DNA from: Klebsiella oxytoca
GTDB lineage: Bacteria; Pseudomonadota; Gammaproteobacteria; Enterobacterales; Enterobacteriaceae
Assembly: GCF_009707385.1 (NCBI RefSeq)
Contig: NZ_CP046115.1
Span: forward strand, 310,001-374,000
Length of the DNA stretch: 64,000 bases
Direction of reading: 5' to 3'
This document shows, piece by piece, positions 1-10,925 of this stretch; position 1 is the first letter of the stretch; each line of letters begins with the position of its first letter. Made by a program: the position numbers and the translations under genes. The notes beneath the pieces are model-generated. The model was not told the DNA's origin and searched no databases. It saw only the letters and a program-made list of their open reading frames with translations.

Positions 1-714
1 GACCGTCAGGTGGTGACGATGGACAAGCCTTTCCTGAGTGCCTATTCGCGGCTGCTGATTAAGACCTGCCACAAGCGCGGTGCGTTTGCGATGGGCGGCA
101 TGGCGGCATTTATCCCCAGCAAAGATGCTGAGCGAAACAATCAGGTTTTGAACAAGGTAAAAGCGGACAAATCGCTGGAAGCCAATAATGGTCATGATGG
201 CACCTGGATCGCGCATCCGGGGCTGGCGGATACCGCGATGGCGGTCTTCAACGAAGTGCTGGGCGAGAAGAAAAACCAGCTATTTGTGACTCGTGATAAC
301 GATGCGCCGATTACCGCCGAGCAGCTGCTGGCTCCCTGCGAAGGCGAACGAACCGAAGAGGGTATGCGCGCCAATATTCGCGTGGCGGTACAGTACATCG
401 AGGCCTGGATCTCTGGTAATGGCTGCGTGCCGATTTACGGCCTGATGGAAGATGCGGCAACGGCCGAGATCTCCCGCACTTCCATCTGGCAATGGATCCA
501 TCATGAGAAAACCCTTAGTAACGGCACTCCGGTAACTAAAGCGCTGTTCCGCCAGTGGCTGGCCGAAGAGATGCAGGTGATTCAGGATGAACTAGGCGAG
601 CACCGTTTCAGCAGCGGACGTTTTGATGAAGCCGCTCGTCTGATGGAACAGATCACCACTTCTGATGAACTTATCGATTTCTTAACTCTGCCGGGTTACC
701 GCCTGCTGGCCTAA
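1..714 (+). CDS. aceB: Malate synthase A, C-terminal part (5' end outside window)
   Basis: Condenses glyoxylate with acetyl-CoA to malate, the second step of the glyoxylate bypass, in the cytosol. The frame is open from base 1, so the visible 237 codons are the C-terminal part of a protein of about 533 residues in E. coli. The malate synthase signature around [13 protein letters not shown] is present at bases 440-478 and the protein ends in the family's helical C-terminal plug. It is followed after 34 bp by aceA, as in the aceBAK operon. IclR, encoded 4 kb downstream, is the known repressor, but the aceB promoter is not in the window. Confidence 0.96.
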   Translation, partial: DRQVVTMDKPFLSAYSRLLIKTCHKRGAFAMGGMAAFIPSKDAERNNQVLNKVKADKSLEANNGHDGTWIAHPGLADTAMAVFNEVLGEKKNQLFVTRDNDAPITAEQLLAPCEGERTEEGMRANIRVAVQYIEAWISGNGCVPIYGLMEDAATAEISRTSIWQWIHHEKTLSNGTPVTKALFRQWLAEEMQVIQDELGEHRFSSGRFDEAARLMEQITTSDELIDFLTLPGYRLLA

Positions 715-748
715 ATTACCCACAATTCACCCTATGGAGCATCTGCAC

Positions 749-2053
749 ATGAAAACTCGTACCCAACAAATCGAAGAATTAAACAAAGAGTGGACTCAAC
801 CGCGCTGGGAAGGCATTGAACGCCCATACAGCGCCGAAGATGTGGTGAAACTACGCGGCTCGGTTAACCCGGAATGTACCCTGGCGCAGCTTGGTGCGGC
901 AAAGATGTGGCGACTGCTGCACGGTGAAGCGAAAAAAGGTTACGTCAACAGCCTGGGGGCGCTGACCGGTGGGCAGGCTCTGCAGCAGGCGAAGGCGGGC
1001 ATTGAAGCGATTTACCTTTCAGGCTGGCAGGTGGCGGCTGATGCCAACCTGGCCTCCAGCATGTATCCGGATCAATCGCTCTATCCGGCTAACTCGGTAC
1101 CGGCGGTTGTCGATCGGATCAACAATACCTTCCGCCGCGCGGATCAGATCCAGTGGTCTGCGGGCATTGAACCGAACGATCCGCGCTATACCGATTACTT
1201 CCTGCCGATCGTCGCCGACGCTGAGGCGGGGTTTGGCGGCGTTCTTAATGCGTTTGAGCTAATGAAATCGATGATTGAGGCTGGTGCAGCGGCCGTACAC
1301 TTCGAAGATCAGCTGGCATCGGTGAAAAAGTGCGGCCATATGGGCGGCAAAGTGTTGGTACCCACGCAGGAGGCGATTCAGAAGCTGGTTGCCGCGCGTC
1401 TGGCAGCAGACGTTATGGGCGTGCCAACGCTGGTTATCGCCCGCACTGATGCTGATGCGGCGGATTTAATTACTTCCGATTGCGACCCGTACGATCGCCA
1501 GTTCATCACCGGGGAGCGTACCAGCGAAGGTTTTTTCCGTACCCATGCCGGTATCGAACAGGCGATCAGCCGCGGGCTGGCCTACGCGCCGTATGCCGAC
1601 CTGGTGTGGTGTGAAACCTCCACCCCGGACCTGGAGCTGGCGCAGCGCTTTGCCGACGCGATTCACGCGAAATATCCGGGCAAATTGCTGGCTTACAACT
1701 GCTCGCCGTCGTTTAACTGGCAGAAAAAGCTGGATGATAAAACCATCGCCAGCTTCCAGCAGCGGCTGTCGGATATGGGCTACAAGTATCAGTTCATCAC
1801 CCTGGCCGGTATCCACAGTATGTGGTTCAACATGTTCGACCTGGCGCACGCCTACGCCCAGGGAGAAGGTATGAAGCACTATGTTGAGAAGGTCCAGCAG
1901 CCGGAGTTCGCGGCGGCGAAAGATGGCTACACCTTTGTTTCTCATCAGCAGGAGGTCGGCACCGGCTACTTCGACAAGGTCACCACCATTATCCAGGGCG
2001 GAGCCTCGTCAGTAACGGCGTTAACCGGTTCAACAGAAGAAGCTCAGTTCTGA
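749..2053 (+). CDS. aceA: Isocitrate lyase
   Basis: Splits isocitrate into glyoxylate and succinate, diverting carbon from the TCA cycle during growth on acetate. The start at 749 (MKTRTQQ) gives 434 residues, the E. coli length. An in-frame ATG at 734 would add five residues, but GGAG at 735-738 is well placed as the ribosome site for 749. The catalytic-loop motif KKCGHMGGK, with the active-site Cys near residue 195, is intact. Middle gene of aceBAK; a 55 bp gap holding a strong palindrome separates it from aceK. Confidence 0.97.
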   Translation: MKTRTQQIEELNKEWTQPRWEGIERPYSAEDVVKLRGSVNPECTLAQLGAAKMWRLLHGEAKKGYVNSLGALTGGQALQQAKAGIEAIYLSGWQVAADANLASSMYPDQSLYPANSVPAVVDRINNTFRRADQIQWSAGIEPNDPRYTDYFLPIVADAEAGFGGVLNAFELMKSMIEAGAAAVHFEDQLASVKKCGHMGGKVLVPTQEAIQKLVAARLAADVMGVPTLVIARTDADAADLITSDCDPYDRQFITGERTSEGFFRTHAGIEQAISRGLAYAPYADLVWCETSTPDLELAQRFADAIHAKYPGKLLAYNCSPSFNWQKKLDDKTIASFQQRLSDMGYKYQFITLAGIHSMWFNMFDLAHAYAQGEGMKHYVEKVQQPEFAAAKDGYTFVSHQQEVGTGYFDKVTTIIQGGASSVTALTGSTEEAQF

Positions 2054-2057
2054 TAAT

Positions 2058-2104
2058 TTCCCCCTCTCCCTCTCTCCGGGGGGAGAGGGATGGGTGAGGG
2101 GGGA
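2058..2104. repeat. Palindromic intergenic repeat between aceA and aceK
   Basis: The arms TCCCTCTC (2067-2074) and GAGAGGGA (2083-2090) are perfectly complementary, with further C-rich/G-rich pairing outside them. The motif recurs in opposite orientation at 12520-12565. In E. coli the aceA-aceK gap also carries repetitive stem-loops that are held responsible for the drop from aceA to aceK expression, so this hairpin may play the same part (inference). Confidence 0.75.
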
Positions 2105-2108
2105 AGAT

Positions 2109-3851
2109 ATGACGCGTGGCCTGGAATTATTGATTGCTCAAACTATCTTGCAGGGTTTTGACGCCCAGTACGGGCGTTTTCTTGAAGTGACATCCGGTGC
2201 CCAGCAGCGCTTTGAACAGGCTGACTGGCATGCCGTCCAGCAGGCAATGAAGCAGCGTATTCATCTCTACGATCACCACGTCGGCCTCGTTGTCGAACAG
2301 CTGCGTTGTATTACCGATGGCAAAAATACCGATAGCGATTTTTTGCTGCGGGTGAAAGAACACTATACCCGCCTGCTGCCTGATTACCCTCGCTTTGAAA
2401 TTGCGGAGAGCTTTTTCAACTCCGTCTATTGCCGGCTGTTTGACCACCGCTCGCTGACTCCCGAGCGGCTGTTTATTTTCAGTTCGCAGCCAGAGCGGCG
2501 TTTACGCTCTATTTCACGTCCGCTGAGCAAGGATTTCTTTCCAGAGCACGGCTGGGAGCCTCTGCTACGCAAGGTGTTATCCGACCTTCCTCTTCGTCTA
2601 CCGTGGCAAAACAGGGCGCGCGATATTGGTTATATTACCGCTTGTCTGCAGGAAGCGCTCGGCAGCGAGCTGCTCTCCCGGTCGCACCTGCAGGTGGCGA
2701 ATGAACTCTTTTATCGTAATAAGGCGGCCTGGCTGGTAGCTAAGCTTGTCACGCCCATGGCGACGCTGCCTTTTCTTCTGCCAATTCATCGTACCGATGA
2801 AGGTGAGCTGTTCATTGACGCCTGCCTGACTACCCATGCTGAAGCGAGCATCGTTTTTGGCTTCGCCCGCTCCTATTTTATGGTTTATGCGCCGCTGCCC
2901 GGCGCGTTGGTCGAGTGGTTGCGCGAGATTCTGCCGGGTAAAACCACCGCTGAACTGTACATGGCGATTGGCTGTCAGAAACACGCGAAAACGGAGAGCT
3001 ATCGCGAATACCTGCACTATATTTCCCACAGCGATGAGCAGTTTATAGAAGCTCCGGGGATCCGCGGGATGGTGATGCTGGTGTTTACTTTGCCCGGATT
3101 TGACCGGGTTTTTAAGGTGATTAAAGACCGCTTTGCGCCGCAAAAGGAGATGACCGCCGCTCACGTACGCGCCTGCTATCAGCTGGTTAAAGAGCACGAT
3201 CGCGTGGGGAGAATGGCGGATACCCAGGAGTTTGAAAACTTTGTGCTGGATAAACGGCAAATTGCGCCTGAACTCATGGCCCTGCTACAAACCGAGGCCG
3301 GAGAGAAAATCACCGACCTCGGCGATCGGATCGCCATCAGCCATCTCTATATCGAGCGCCGGATGGTGCCGCTTAATATCTGGCTGGAGCAGGTGGATGG
3401 CCAGGCGCTACGCGATGCGGTAGAGGAGTACGGTAACGCGATTCGTCAGCTGGCTGCTGCCAATATTTTTCCCGGCGATATGCTATTTAAAAACTTTGGC
3501 GTTACGCGTCATGGTCGGGTGGTGTTTTACGATTACGATGAAATTTGCTACATGACGGAAGTGAATTTCCGCGAAATACCACCAGCGCGTTATCCGGAAG
3601 ATGAGCTGGCCAGCGAGCCCTGGTACAGCGTCTCGCCGGGAGATGTTTTTCCGGAAGAGTTTCGCCACTGGCTGTGCGCTGACCCGCGCATCGGACCGCT
3701 ATTTGAAGAGATGCATGCCGATCTGCTGCGCGCCGACTACTGGCGGGAGCTACAAACGCGCATTCGCAACGGCCATGTGGAAGACGTTTACGCCTATCGC
3801 CGCCGCCAGCGCTTTTGCGTGCGCTATGGCAACCTGCAGCAGGCGGGATAA
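2109..3851 (+). CDS. aceK: Isocitrate dehydrogenase kinase/phosphatase
   Basis: Bifunctional enzyme that phosphorylates isocitrate dehydrogenase to switch it off, and dephosphorylates it to restore it. This sets the split between the TCA cycle and the glyoxylate bypass. 580 residues, close to the 578 of E. coli; identity is strong throughout, for example [20 protein letters not shown] and [14 protein letters not shown]. The start at 2109 (MTRGLELL) fits the conserved N-terminus better than the upstream ATG at 2094. Last gene of aceBAK; its low ribosome-site quality and the preceding hairpin fit low expression. Confidence 0.97.
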   Translation: MTRGLELLIAQTILQGFDAQYGRFLEVTSGAQQRFEQADWHAVQQAMKQRIHLYDHHVGLVVEQLRCITDGKNTDSDFLLRVKEHYTRLLPDYPRFEIAESFFNSVYCRLFDHRSLTPERLFIFSSQPERRLRSISRPLSKDFFPEHGWEPLLRKVLSDLPLRLPWQNRARDIGYITACLQEALGSELLSRSHLQVANELFYRNKAAWLVAKLVTPMATLPFLLPIHRTDEGELFIDACLTTHAEASIVFGFARSYFMVYAPLPGALVEWLREILPGKTTAELYMAIGCQKHAKTESYREYLHYISHSDEQFIEAPGIRGMVMLVFTLPGFDRVFKVIKDRFAPQKEMTAAHVRACYQLVKEHDRVGRMADTQEFENFVLDKRQIAPELMALLQTEAGEKITDLGDRIAISHLYIERRMVPLNIWLEQVDGQALRDAVEEYGNAIRQLAAANIFPGDMLFKNFGVTRHGRVVFYDYDEICYMTEVNFREIPPARYPEDELASEPWYSVSPGDVFPEEFRHWLCADPRIGPLFEEMHADLLRADYWRELQTRIRNGHVEDVYAYRRRQRFCVRYGNLQQAG

Positions 3852-3866
3852 ACAGGTAAGTCTGGT

Positions 3867-4280
3867 TCAGGCCACTTCAATAACGGCAAATTCTTCGTAC
3901 ACCAGCTCCATATCCGGCGCCCAGGTGCCTTCGCGTTCAAAAAACGCCCGATGCGCGGATTGCCAGTAAGCGAGGCTCAAATCACCTTCGCCTTCCAGCG
4001 CGGCCAGCTCTGCGCTCATTTCGTTAAATCGGATGAGCCTGAGCGCCATGGTGCGTATCACGCATACGGCTTTGCCCTGGCCGTCCAGCACAATGTGGTA
4101 TGCTCCCGGCGTCACGGGCGGCTGTTCTTGCTGATAGCTGGCAAGCGAGCAGCAGGTGCCGCGCTTTTTCCCGGCGACAACCAGAGCTGCCAGCTCGTCG
4201 GCCAGCGGCGGTGAATCGCCGAATGACCAGCAGAAAGCGGAAGGGTATTTATCCTGCCAGTATGATTTCAGATCGCTCAA
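3867..4280 (-). CDS. ASCH-domain protein (YhfF-like)
   Basis: 137 residues, probably cytosolic, with no signal peptide or membrane segment. The pattern of an early FGDSP, a central GKKRGTCC strand, then GAYHIVLDGQGKAVCVIRT and a C-terminal WAPDMELVYEEFAVIE matches ASCH-domain proteins, a PUA-like fold proposed to bind RNA; some members are amidohydrolases acting on acetylated nucleosides. The exact role here is not known. The stop codon abuts the iclR side: iclR ends at 4281, directly next to this start, so the two genes are probably co-transcribed. It is not part of the E. coli aceK-iclR arrangement that I know. Confidence 0.75.
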   Translation of the reverse strand: MSDLKSYWQDKYPSAFCWSFGDSPPLADELAALVVAGKKRGTCCSLASYQQEQPPVTPGAYHIVLDGQGKAVCVIRTMALRLIRFNEMSAELAALEGEGDLSLAYWQSAHRAFFEREGTWAPDMELVYEEFAVIEVA

Positions 4281-5108
4281 TTATCGTACTCCACCATATG
4301 CCAGCGTCACTTCTTTCGCCGCCTTGATCACCATCGCACCGAACTCGGTGACGCGGTCATCGGTAATGCGGGAAACAGGCCCGGAGATAGAGATGGCGGC
4401 AAACGGTTCACGATGTTCGTCATAAATGCATGACGCTACGCAGCGCAGGCCAAGAGCGTGCTCTTCGTCATCAAACGAGTAGCCGCGCTTACGCGTCTGG
4501 GCCAAATCTTCTTTCAGATGCACCGGTGATACCAGCGTGGCGTGGGTATAAGCATGCAGACCTTTACGGTGCAGCAGGCCGGTAACCTGTTCTTCGCTCA
4601 GCTGCGACAGAAACGCTTTCCCCGCGCCGGAGGCGTGCATTGGCAGCTTACCGCCAATCGGCGCCGACATACGCATCAGCTGCGTGCACTGTACCTGGTC
4701 GATAATAATCGCCTGGTGGTCGCTCTGATCCAGCACCGCAAGATTGACCGTCTCGCCGGAGTCTTCCATCAGTTGTCGCAGAATGGGGTGGACGATCGCT
4801 AACAGATTACGGCTTTGCAGAAAGCTGCTGCCGACGATAAAAGCATGCGCCCCTACCGACCAGTGTCCCAGCTCTCCGACCTGACGAACGAAACCCAGCT
4901 GCTGCATGGTCGTCAGTAAGCGGTGAGTCGTTGAATTAGGTAAACCGGCCTGCTGGGCTAGTTCGGTCAGCGCTACGCTGCCGTGAGCCTCTGAAATCCA
5001 TTCGAGCAGCTTCAGTCCGCGGGTCAGGGACTGAACTTGTCCGCCAGCCGGAGCGGCGGCGGGAGAGGCAGGTTTTCTGCCGCGTTTTGCGGGTGCGGGG
5101 GTCGCCAT
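4281..5108 (-). CDS. iclR: Transcriptional repressor of the acetate operon
   Basis: IclR represses aceBAK and itself; glyoxylate and pyruvate modulate its binding. 275 residues (274 in E. coli). A basic N-terminal tail (AKRGRKPA) is followed by a winged helix-turn-helix at about 25-90 (LTELAQQAGLPNSTTHRLL) and the effector-binding domain, with the family motif ASGAGKAFL. The start at 5108 is preferred to 5168 because it matches the family N-terminus and has AAGGAGT at 5114-5120. An IclR-type operator lies 25 bp upstream. Confidence 0.96.
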   Translation of the reverse strand: MATPAPAKRGRKPASPAAAPAGGQVQSLTRGLKLLEWISEAHGSVALTELAQQAGLPNSTTHRLLTTMQQLGFVRQVGELGHWSVGAHAFIVGSSFLQSRNLLAIVHPILRQLMEDSGETVNLAVLDQSDHQAIIIDQVQCTQLMRMSAPIGGKLPMHASGAGKAFLSQLSEEQVTGLLHRKGLHAYTHATLVSPVHLKEDLAQTRKRGYSFDDEEHALGLRCVASCIYDEHREPFAAISISGPVSRITDDRVTEFGAMVIKAAKEVTLAYGGVR

Positions 5109-5132
5109 CGCGGACTCCTTTTTTCTGTATCG

Positions 5133-5147
5133 TGGAAATGATTTTCG
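5133..5147. promoter_or_regulatory. Probable IclR operator (autoregulation)
   Basis: TGGAAATGATTTTCG at 5133-5147 matches the published IclR box TGGAAATNATTTCCA at 13 of 14 defined positions if one counts the arms loosely (ATTTTCG against ATTTCCA on the right). It sits 25 bp upstream of the iclR start, where E. coli IclR represses its own gene. Confidence 0.6.
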
Positions 5148-5178
5148 TTTTATTTGGCGATAATGCAATCACTACCAG

Positions 5179-5213
5179 ACTCATCGGATGAGTGAAGCTG
5201 AACATGTCTCATC
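5179..5213. promoter_or_regulatory. Inverted repeats in the iclR-metH gap
   Basis: ACTCATC and GATGAGT flank a single base at 5179-5193, and a further CTCATC lies at 5208-5213, giving three copies of the same half-site between divergent iclR and metH. The E. coli metH promoter is activated by MetR with homocysteine, but the MetR consensus (TGAA-N5-TTCA) is not clearly present, so the protein that binds is not known. Confidence 0.35.
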
Positions 5214-5305
5214 TTGCCCGCTGTTCTCTTTTCCACCCTTCAGGTTTATGCGAGTATGCTTTGTTGGCCTTTTTTCGGTCTGGTTGAGCGTTGTCGGGAG
5301 CGAGT

Positions 5306-8300
5306 GTGAGCAGCAAAGTTGAGCAACTGCATCAGCAGTTAAAAGAACGTATTCTGGTTCTGGATGGGGGCATGGGCACCATGATCCAGAGCTATCGTCT
5401 GAGTGAGCAGGACTTCCGCGGCGAACGCTTTGCCGACTGGCCGTGCGACCTGAAGGGCAACAACGACCTGCTGGTTCTCAGCAAGCCTGAAGTGATAAGC
5501 GCTATCCACGATGCCTATTTTGCGGCCGGGGCGGATATCATTGAAACCAACACCTTTAACTCGACGACTATCGCGATGGCGGATTACCAGATGGAATCCC
5601 TGTCGGCGGAAATCAATTTTGCGGCGGCGAAACTGGCCCGCGCCAGCGCTGATGCCTGGATCGCCCGTACGCCGGAAAAACCGCGCTACGTGGCAGGCGT
5701 ACTCGGCCCCACTAACCGCACTGCGTCTATTTCCCCGGACGTCAACGACCCGGCCTTTCGCAACATCACTTTCGACGGGCTGGTGGAAGCCTATCGTGAA
5801 TCCACCAAAGCGCTGGTGGAAGGCGGAGCGGACCTGATCCTGATTGAGACGGTATTTGATACTCTCAACGCCAAAGCAGCGATCTTTGCGGTCAAAGAGG
5901 AGTTTGAAGCGCTGGGAGTGGATCTGCCGATTATGATTTCCGGCACTATCACCGACGCCTCCGGACGCACGCTTTCCGGCCAGACCACCGAAGCCTTTTA
6001 TAACTCCTTGCGCCACGCCGATGCGCTAACATTTGGCCTTAACTGCGCGTTAGGGCCCGACGAGCTGCGCCAGTACGTACAGGAGCTGTCGCGCATCGCC
6101 GAATGTTACGTCACCGCCCACCCGAACGCTGGTCTGCCGAACGCCTTTGGTGAATACGATCTGGACGCCGACACGATGGCGGCGCAGATTCGCGAATGGG
6201 CTGAGGCCGGCTTCCTGAATATCGTTGGCGGCTGCTGCGGTACCACGCCGGAACATATCGCCGCCATGAGCCGCGCGGTGGCCGGTCTGCCGCCGCGCCG
6301 GCTGCCGGACATCCCCGTCGCCTGCCGTCTTTCCGGCCTTGAGCCACTGAATATCGGCGATGACAGCCTGTTTGTGAACGTTGGCGAACGCACCAACGTT
6401 ACCGGCTCGGCGAAATTTAAGCGCCTGATTAAAGAAGAAAAATATAACGAAGCGCTGGATGTGGCGCGTCAGCAGGTGGAAAGCGGCGCGCAGATTATCG
6501 ATATCAATATGGATGAGGGGATGCTCGACGCCGAAGCGGCGATGACGCGCTTCCTCAACCTGATTGCCGGTGAGCCGGATATCGCCCGCGTGCCGATTAT
6601 GATCGACTCCTCGAAATGGGAGGTTATCGAAAAGGGGCTGAAGTGCATTCAGGGTAAAGGCATCGTTAACTCCATCTCGATGAAAGAGGGCGTTGAGCCA
6701 TTTATCCATCATGCGAAAAAGGTGCGCCGCTACGGTGCCGCCGTGGTGGTGATGGCCTTCGACGAAGTGGGCCAGGCCGATACCCGTGAACGTAAAATTG
6801 AAATTTGCCGTCGGGCGTACAAAATTCTCACCGAAGAAGTGGGCTTCCCACCGGAAGACATTATCTTTGACCCGAATATTTTCGCCGTGGCGACCGGCAT
6901 TGAAGAGCACAACAACTACGCCCAGGATTTTATCGGCGCCTGTGAAGATATCAAACGCGAGCTGCCGCACGCGCTGATTTCCGGCGGCGTCTCTAACGTG
7001 TCGTTCTCATTCCGCGGTAATGACCCGGTGCGCGAGGCGATCCACGCGGTATTCCTCTACTACGCCATCCGTAACGGCATGGATATGGGGATCGTCAACG
7101 CCGGCCAGCTGGCGATTTACGACGATCTTCCTGCCGAGCTGCGCGACGCGGTTGAAGATGTGATTCTCAACCGCCGCGATGACGGCACCGAACGCCTGCT
7201 CGACCTGGCGGAGAAATACCGGGGCAGTAAAACCGACGATACCGCCAACGCCCAGCAGGCGGAATGGCGCAGCTGGGATGTCAAAAAACGCCTCGAATAT
7301 TCGCTGGTTAAGGGTATTACCGAATTTATCGAACTGGATACCGAAGAAGCCCGCCAGCAGGCCGCGCGTCCAATTGAGGTCATCGAAGGCCCGCTGATGG
7401 ACGGTATGAACGTGGTCGGCGACCTGTTCGGCGAAGGGAAAATGTTCCTGCCGCAGGTGGTGAAATCCGCCCGCGTAATGAAGCAGGCGGTGGCCTACCT
7501 CGAACCCTATATTGAGGCCAGCAAAGAGAAAGGTTCCAGCAACGGCAAGATGGTCATCGCCACCGTGAAGGGTGACGTTCACGATATCGGCAAGAATATT
7601 GTCGGCGTCGTGCTGCAGTGTAATAACTATGAAATCGTCGATCTCGGCGTGATGGTACCTGCGGATAAAATCCTGAAAACCGCCCGCGAAGTGAACGCTG
7701 ACCTGATTGGGCTTTCCGGGTTAATCACTCCGTCGCTGGATGAAATGGTCAACGTGGCGAAGGAGATGGAGCGTCAGGGCTTTACTATTCCGCTGCTGAT
7801 CGGCGGCGCAACCACCTCGAAAGCGCATACGGCGGTTAAAATCGAGCAGAACTACAGCGGCCCGACGGTCTACGTGCAGAACGCCTCGCGTACAGTAGGC
7901 GTGGTGGCTGCATTGCTCTCCGATACTCAGCGTGATGATTTTGTCGCCCGCACCCGCAAAGAGTATGAAACCGTGCGTATCCAGCACGGGCGCAAAAAAC
8001 CGCGTACCCCGCCGGTAACGCTGGAGGCCGCGCGCGATAACGATCTGGCTTTTGACTGGGCAAGCTATACGCCGCCGGTGGCCCATCGTCTGGGCGTACA
8101 GGAAGTGGAAGCCAGTATCGAAACCCTGCGTAACTACATTGACTGGACGCCGTTCTTTATGACCTGGTCGCTGGCCGGGAAATATCCGCGGATCCTTGAA
8201 GACGAAGTGGTCGGCGTTGAGGCGCAGCGTCTGTTCAAAGATGCTAACGATCTGCTGGATAAGCTGAGCGCAGAGAAAGCGCTTAATCCACGCGGCGTGG

Positions 8301-8989
8301 TGGGGCTGTTCCCGGCCAACCGCGTCGGCGATGACATAGAAATCTATCGCGATGAAACCCGCACTCACGTGCTGACGGTGGGGCATCATCTGCGCCAGCA
8401 GACCGAGAAAGTCGGCTTTGCCAACTACTGCCTGGCGGATTTTGTCGCGCCGAAGCTGTCGGGGAAGGCGGACTATATCGGCGCCTTTGCGGTGACCGGC
8501 GGCCTTGAGGAGGATGCGCTGGCCGATGCCTGGGAGGCGCAGCACGATGACTACAACAAGATTATGGTGAAGGCGATTGCCGACCGTCTGGCGGAAGCCT
8601 TCGCCGAGTATCTGCATGAGCGAGTGCGTAAGGTTTACTGGGGCTACGCGGCGAACGAAAACCTCAGTAACGAAGAGCTGATCCGCGAAAATTATCAAGG
8701 GATTCGCCCGGCTCCGGGGTATCCGGCATGTCCGGAACATACCGAAAAGGCGACTATCTGGGAACTGCTGGAGGTGGAAAAACACACCGGCATGAAGCTG
8801 ACAGAATCCTTTGCTATGTGGCCCGGCGCCTCGGTTTCCGGCTGGTACTTCAGCCATCCGGACAGCAAGTACTTTGCGGTAGCGCAAATTCAGCGCGATC
8901 AGGTGGAGGACTACGCGTTACGAAAAGGAATGAGCGTGGCGGAAGTAGAGCGCTGGCTGGCGCCGAACCTCGGTTACGATGCCGACTGA
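5306..8989 (+). CDS. metH: Cobalamin-dependent methionine synthase
   Basis: Transfers the methyl group of 5-methyltetrahydrofolate through cobalamin to homocysteine, giving methionine. The GTG start at 5306 (MSSKVEQL) gives 1227 residues, the E. coli length; a TTG at 5291 is in frame but would add five residues that the family lacks. Order of domains: homocysteine-binding barrel with the zinc cysteines in NCALGPD and [10 protein letters not shown]; pterin-binding barrel (about 355-650, [11 protein letters not shown]); cobalamin domain with the lower-ligand motif [12 protein letters not shown]-terminal AdoMet reactivation domain from about 900. Divergent from iclR. Confidence 0.97.
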   Translation: MSSKVEQLHQQLKERILVLDGGMGTMIQSYRLSEQDFRGERFADWPCDLKGNNDLLVLSKPEVISAIHDAYFAAGADIIETNTFNSTTIAMADYQMESLSAEINFAAAKLARASADAWIARTPEKPRYVAGVLGPTNRTASISPDVNDPAFRNITFDGLVEAYRESTKALVEGGADLILIETVFDTLNAKAAIFAVKEEFEALGVDLPIMISGTITDASGRTLSGQTTEAFYNSLRHADALTFGLNCALGPDELRQYVQELSRIAECYVTAHPNAGLPNAFGEYDLDADTMAAQIREWAEAGFLNIVGGCCGTTPEHIAAMSRAVAGLPPRRLPDIPVACRLSGLEPLNIGDDSLFVNVGERTNVTGSAKFKRLIKEEKYNEALDVARQQVESGAQIIDINMDEGMLDAEAAMTRFLNLIAGEPDIARVPIMIDSSKWEVIEKGLKCIQGKGIVNSISMKEGVEPFIHHAKKVRRYGAAVVVMAFDEVGQADTRERKIEICRRAYKILTEEVGFPPEDIIFDPNIFAVATGIEEHNNYAQDFIGACEDIKRELPHALISGGVSNVSFSFRGNDPVREAIHAVFLYYAIRNGMDMGIVNAGQLAIYDDLPAELRDAVEDVILNRRDDGTERLLDLAEKYRGSKTDDTANAQQAEWRSWDVKKRLEYSLVKGITEFIELDTEEARQQAARPIEVIEGPLMDGMNVVGDLFGEGKMFLPQVVKSARVMKQAVAYLEPYIEASKEKGSSNGKMVIATVKGDVHDIGKNIVGVVLQCNNYEIVDLGVMVPADKILKTAREVNADLIGLSGLITPSLDEMVNVAKEMERQGFTIPLLIGGATTSKAHTAVKIEQNYSGPTVYVQNASRTVGVVAALLSDTQRDDFVARTRKEYETVRIQHGRKKPRTPPVTLEAARDNDLAFDWASYTPPVAHRLGVQEVEASIETLRNYIDWTPFFMTWSLAGKYPRILEDEVVGVEAQRLFKDANDLLDKLSAEKALNPRGVVGLFPANRVGDDIEIYRDETRTHVLTVGHHLRQQTEKVGFANYCLADFVAPKLSGKADYIGAFAVTGGLEEDALADAWEAQHDDYNKIMVKAIADRLAEAFAEYLHERVRKVYWGYAANENLSNEELIRENYQGIRPAPGYPACPEHTEKATIWELLEVEKHTGMKLTESFAMWPGASVSGWYFSHPDSKYFAVAQIQRDQVEDYALRKGMSVAEVERWLAPNLGYDAD

Positions 8990-9020
8990 TACACCAACCG
9001 TTATCTTTCCTTACAACTAA

Positions 9021-9050
9021 CAGGGCGCTCAATGAGCGCCCTGTCTCTTT
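9021..9050 (+). terminator. Rho-independent terminator after metH
   Basis: CAGGGCGCTC and GAGCGCCCTG form a ten-pair stem with a three-base loop at 9021-9043, followed by TCTCTTTATT. It lies 31 bp past the metH stop. Confidence 0.85.
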
Positions 9051-9173
9051 ATTGAGCGTAAACCCTTATACTTAAGAGCTTGAGATCGTTATGGGCCGGA
9101 TAAGCGAAACGCCATCCTGCTTGTAACGGTTTATGAGTTCGGGAACGAATAAATATAAGGAGAAGCTGATTCC

Positions 9174-10805
9174 GTGTTAACTCTGCTACACCTGTTGTCC
9201 GCCGTCGCTCTGCTGGTGTGGGGCACCCATATCGTCCGTACCGGGGTGATGCGCGTTTACGGCGCCCGTCTGCGCAGCGTACTGAGCAGCAGCGTAGAGA
9301 AAAAACCGCTCGCCTTCTGCGCGGGTATCGGCGTCACCGCGCTGGTCCAGAGCAGCAACGCCACCACCATGCTGGTTACCTCTTTTGTCGCTCAGGATCT
9401 GGTGGCGCTGGCTCCTGCGCTGGTGATGGTGCTGGGTGCCGATGTGGGGACTGCGCTGATGGCGAGGGTGCTGACCTTCGATCTGTCATGGCTTTCACCG
9501 CTGCTGATTTTTATTGGCGTGATTTTCTTTCTCGGGCGCAAGCAGACGCGCGCGGGTCAACTCGGGCGCGTGGGCATTGGCCTGGGATTGATTCTGCTGG
9601 CGCTGGAGCTGATCGTACAGGCGGTACATCCCATTACCCAGGCCAACGGTGTGCAGGTAATTTTTGCCTCGCTGACCGGCGATATTATGCTGGATGCGCT
9701 GATCGGTGCGGTGTTTGCCATCATCAGCTATTCAAGCCTGGCGGCGGTGCTGCTGACCGCTACGTTAACCGCGACCGGCGTGATTTCCTTTCCGGTGGCG
9801 CTATGTCTGGTGATTGGCGCTAACCTCGGTTCCGGACTGCTGGCGATGCTAAACAACAGCGGCGCCAATGCCGCCGCGCGTCGCGTTGCGCTCGGCAGCC
9901 TGCTGTTTAAGCTGGTGGGAAGCCTGATTATCCTGCCGTTTGTCCATCTGTTGGCAAACGTCATGGATGATCTCCCACTGCAAAAATCTGAGCTGGTTAT
10001 CTATTTCCATGTCTTCTACAACCTGATTCGTTGTATCGCCATGGTGCCGTTCGCAGGACCGATGGCGAACCTCTGTAGGCGTCTGATTCGCGACGAACCG
10101 GAGCTGGATGCACGACTAAAACCGAAGCATCTGGATACCTCGGCGCTGGATACGCCCACGCTGGCGTTAGCCAATGCCGCTCGCGAAACTCTGCGTATCG
10201 GCGATGCGATGGAGCAGATGCTGAAAAGCCTGCATAAGGTGATGCACGGCGAGCCGCGTGAGGAGAAAGAGCTGCGGCGGATGGCGGACGATATCAACGT
10301 TTTGTATACCGCGATCAAGCTCTATCTGGCGCGGATGCCGAAAGAGGAGCTGGCGGAAGAGGAGTCCCGCCGCTGGGCGGAGATTATCGAAATGGCGCTT
10401 AACCTGGAGCAGGCTTCGGATATTGTCGAAAGAATGGGTAGTGAAATCGCCGATAAATCTCTGGCCGCGCGTCGCGCGTTCTCCATGGAAGGGTTAAAAG
10501 AGCTGGATGCGCTCTACGATCAACTGCTCAGCAACCTCCAGCTGGCGATGTCGGTTTTTTTCTCCGGCGATGTGCCGAGCGCCCGCCGCCTGCGCCGCAG
10601 CAAGCATCGTTTTCGCATTATGAACCGCCGCTACTCGCACGCGCACGTTGACCGCCTGCATCAGCAAAACGTGCAGAGTATCGAAACCAGTACGCTGCAC
10701 CTGGCGCTGCTGGGCGATATGAAGCGTCTGAACTCGCTGTTCTGCTCGGTGGCCTATAGCGTGATGGAGCAGCCGGATGAAGACGATGTGCGCGATGATT
10801 ACTGA
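9174..10805 (+). CDS. yjbB: Na+/phosphate cotransporter family protein YjbB
   Basis: Inner-membrane protein. In E. coli YjbB exports phosphate and lowers cell phosphate when overproduced. 543 residues, the same length as in E. coli. The membrane half holds two Na/Pi repeats with the QSS signature (QSSNATT at 59-65; YSSLAAVLLTA near 183). The C-terminal half from about 330 is a PhoU-like helical domain. GTG start at 9174 behind AAGGAGAAG at 9157-9165. It stands alone between the metH terminator and convergent pepE. Confidence 0.93.
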   Translation: MLTLLHLLSAVALLVWGTHIVRTGVMRVYGARLRSVLSSSVEKKPLAFCAGIGVTALVQSSNATTMLVTSFVAQDLVALAPALVMVLGADVGTALMARVLTFDLSWLSPLLIFIGVIFFLGRKQTRAGQLGRVGIGLGLILLALELIVQAVHPITQANGVQVIFASLTGDIMLDALIGAVFAIISYSSLAAVLLTATLTATGVISFPVALCLVIGANLGSGLLAMLNNSGANAAARRVALGSLLFKLVGSLIILPFVHLLANVMDDLPLQKSELVIYFHVFYNLIRCIAMVPFAGPMANLCRRLIRDEPELDARLKPKHLDTSALDTPTLALANAARETLRIGDAMEQMLKSLHKVMHGEPREEKELRRMADDINVLYTAIKLYLARMPKEELAEEESRRWAEIIEMALNLEQASDIVERMGSEIADKSLAARRAFSMEGLKELDALYDQLLSNLQLAMSVFFSGDVPSARRLRRSKHRFRIMNRRYSHAHVDRLHQQNVQSIETSTLHLALLGDMKRLNSLFCSVAYSVMEQPDEDDVRDDY

Positions 10806-10825
10806 GCGCTGACGCCGCCTTACAT

Positions 10826-10914
10826 TCCCGGCTCGCGCTGCGCTTAGCCGGGCTACAGTTACCGCGGTCTGTGGGATGGTAGCCCGGACAGGTGCGCAGC
10901 ACCGCCTCCGGGAC
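10826..10914. repeat. REP/BIME pair
   Basis: Two inverted GCCGGGCTAC/TAGCCCGG units, each an imperfect hairpin with a G+C-rich stem, lie between convergent yjbB and pepE. The same family occurs at 12414, 20980, 37208, 49423 and 60222 in this window. Confidence 0.85.
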
Positions 10915-10925
10915 CAGGTCGGGGG

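Noticed and set aside
7721..8887. 388-codon ORF antisense to metH
   Set aside because: Shadow of metH; residues are His/Arg-rich as expected for antisense reading.
10826..10914. CRISPR-like repeats from the recurring GC-rich units
   Set aside because: The units are spread singly or in inverted pairs across the window, not as a direct-repeat array with spacers; they are REP elements.
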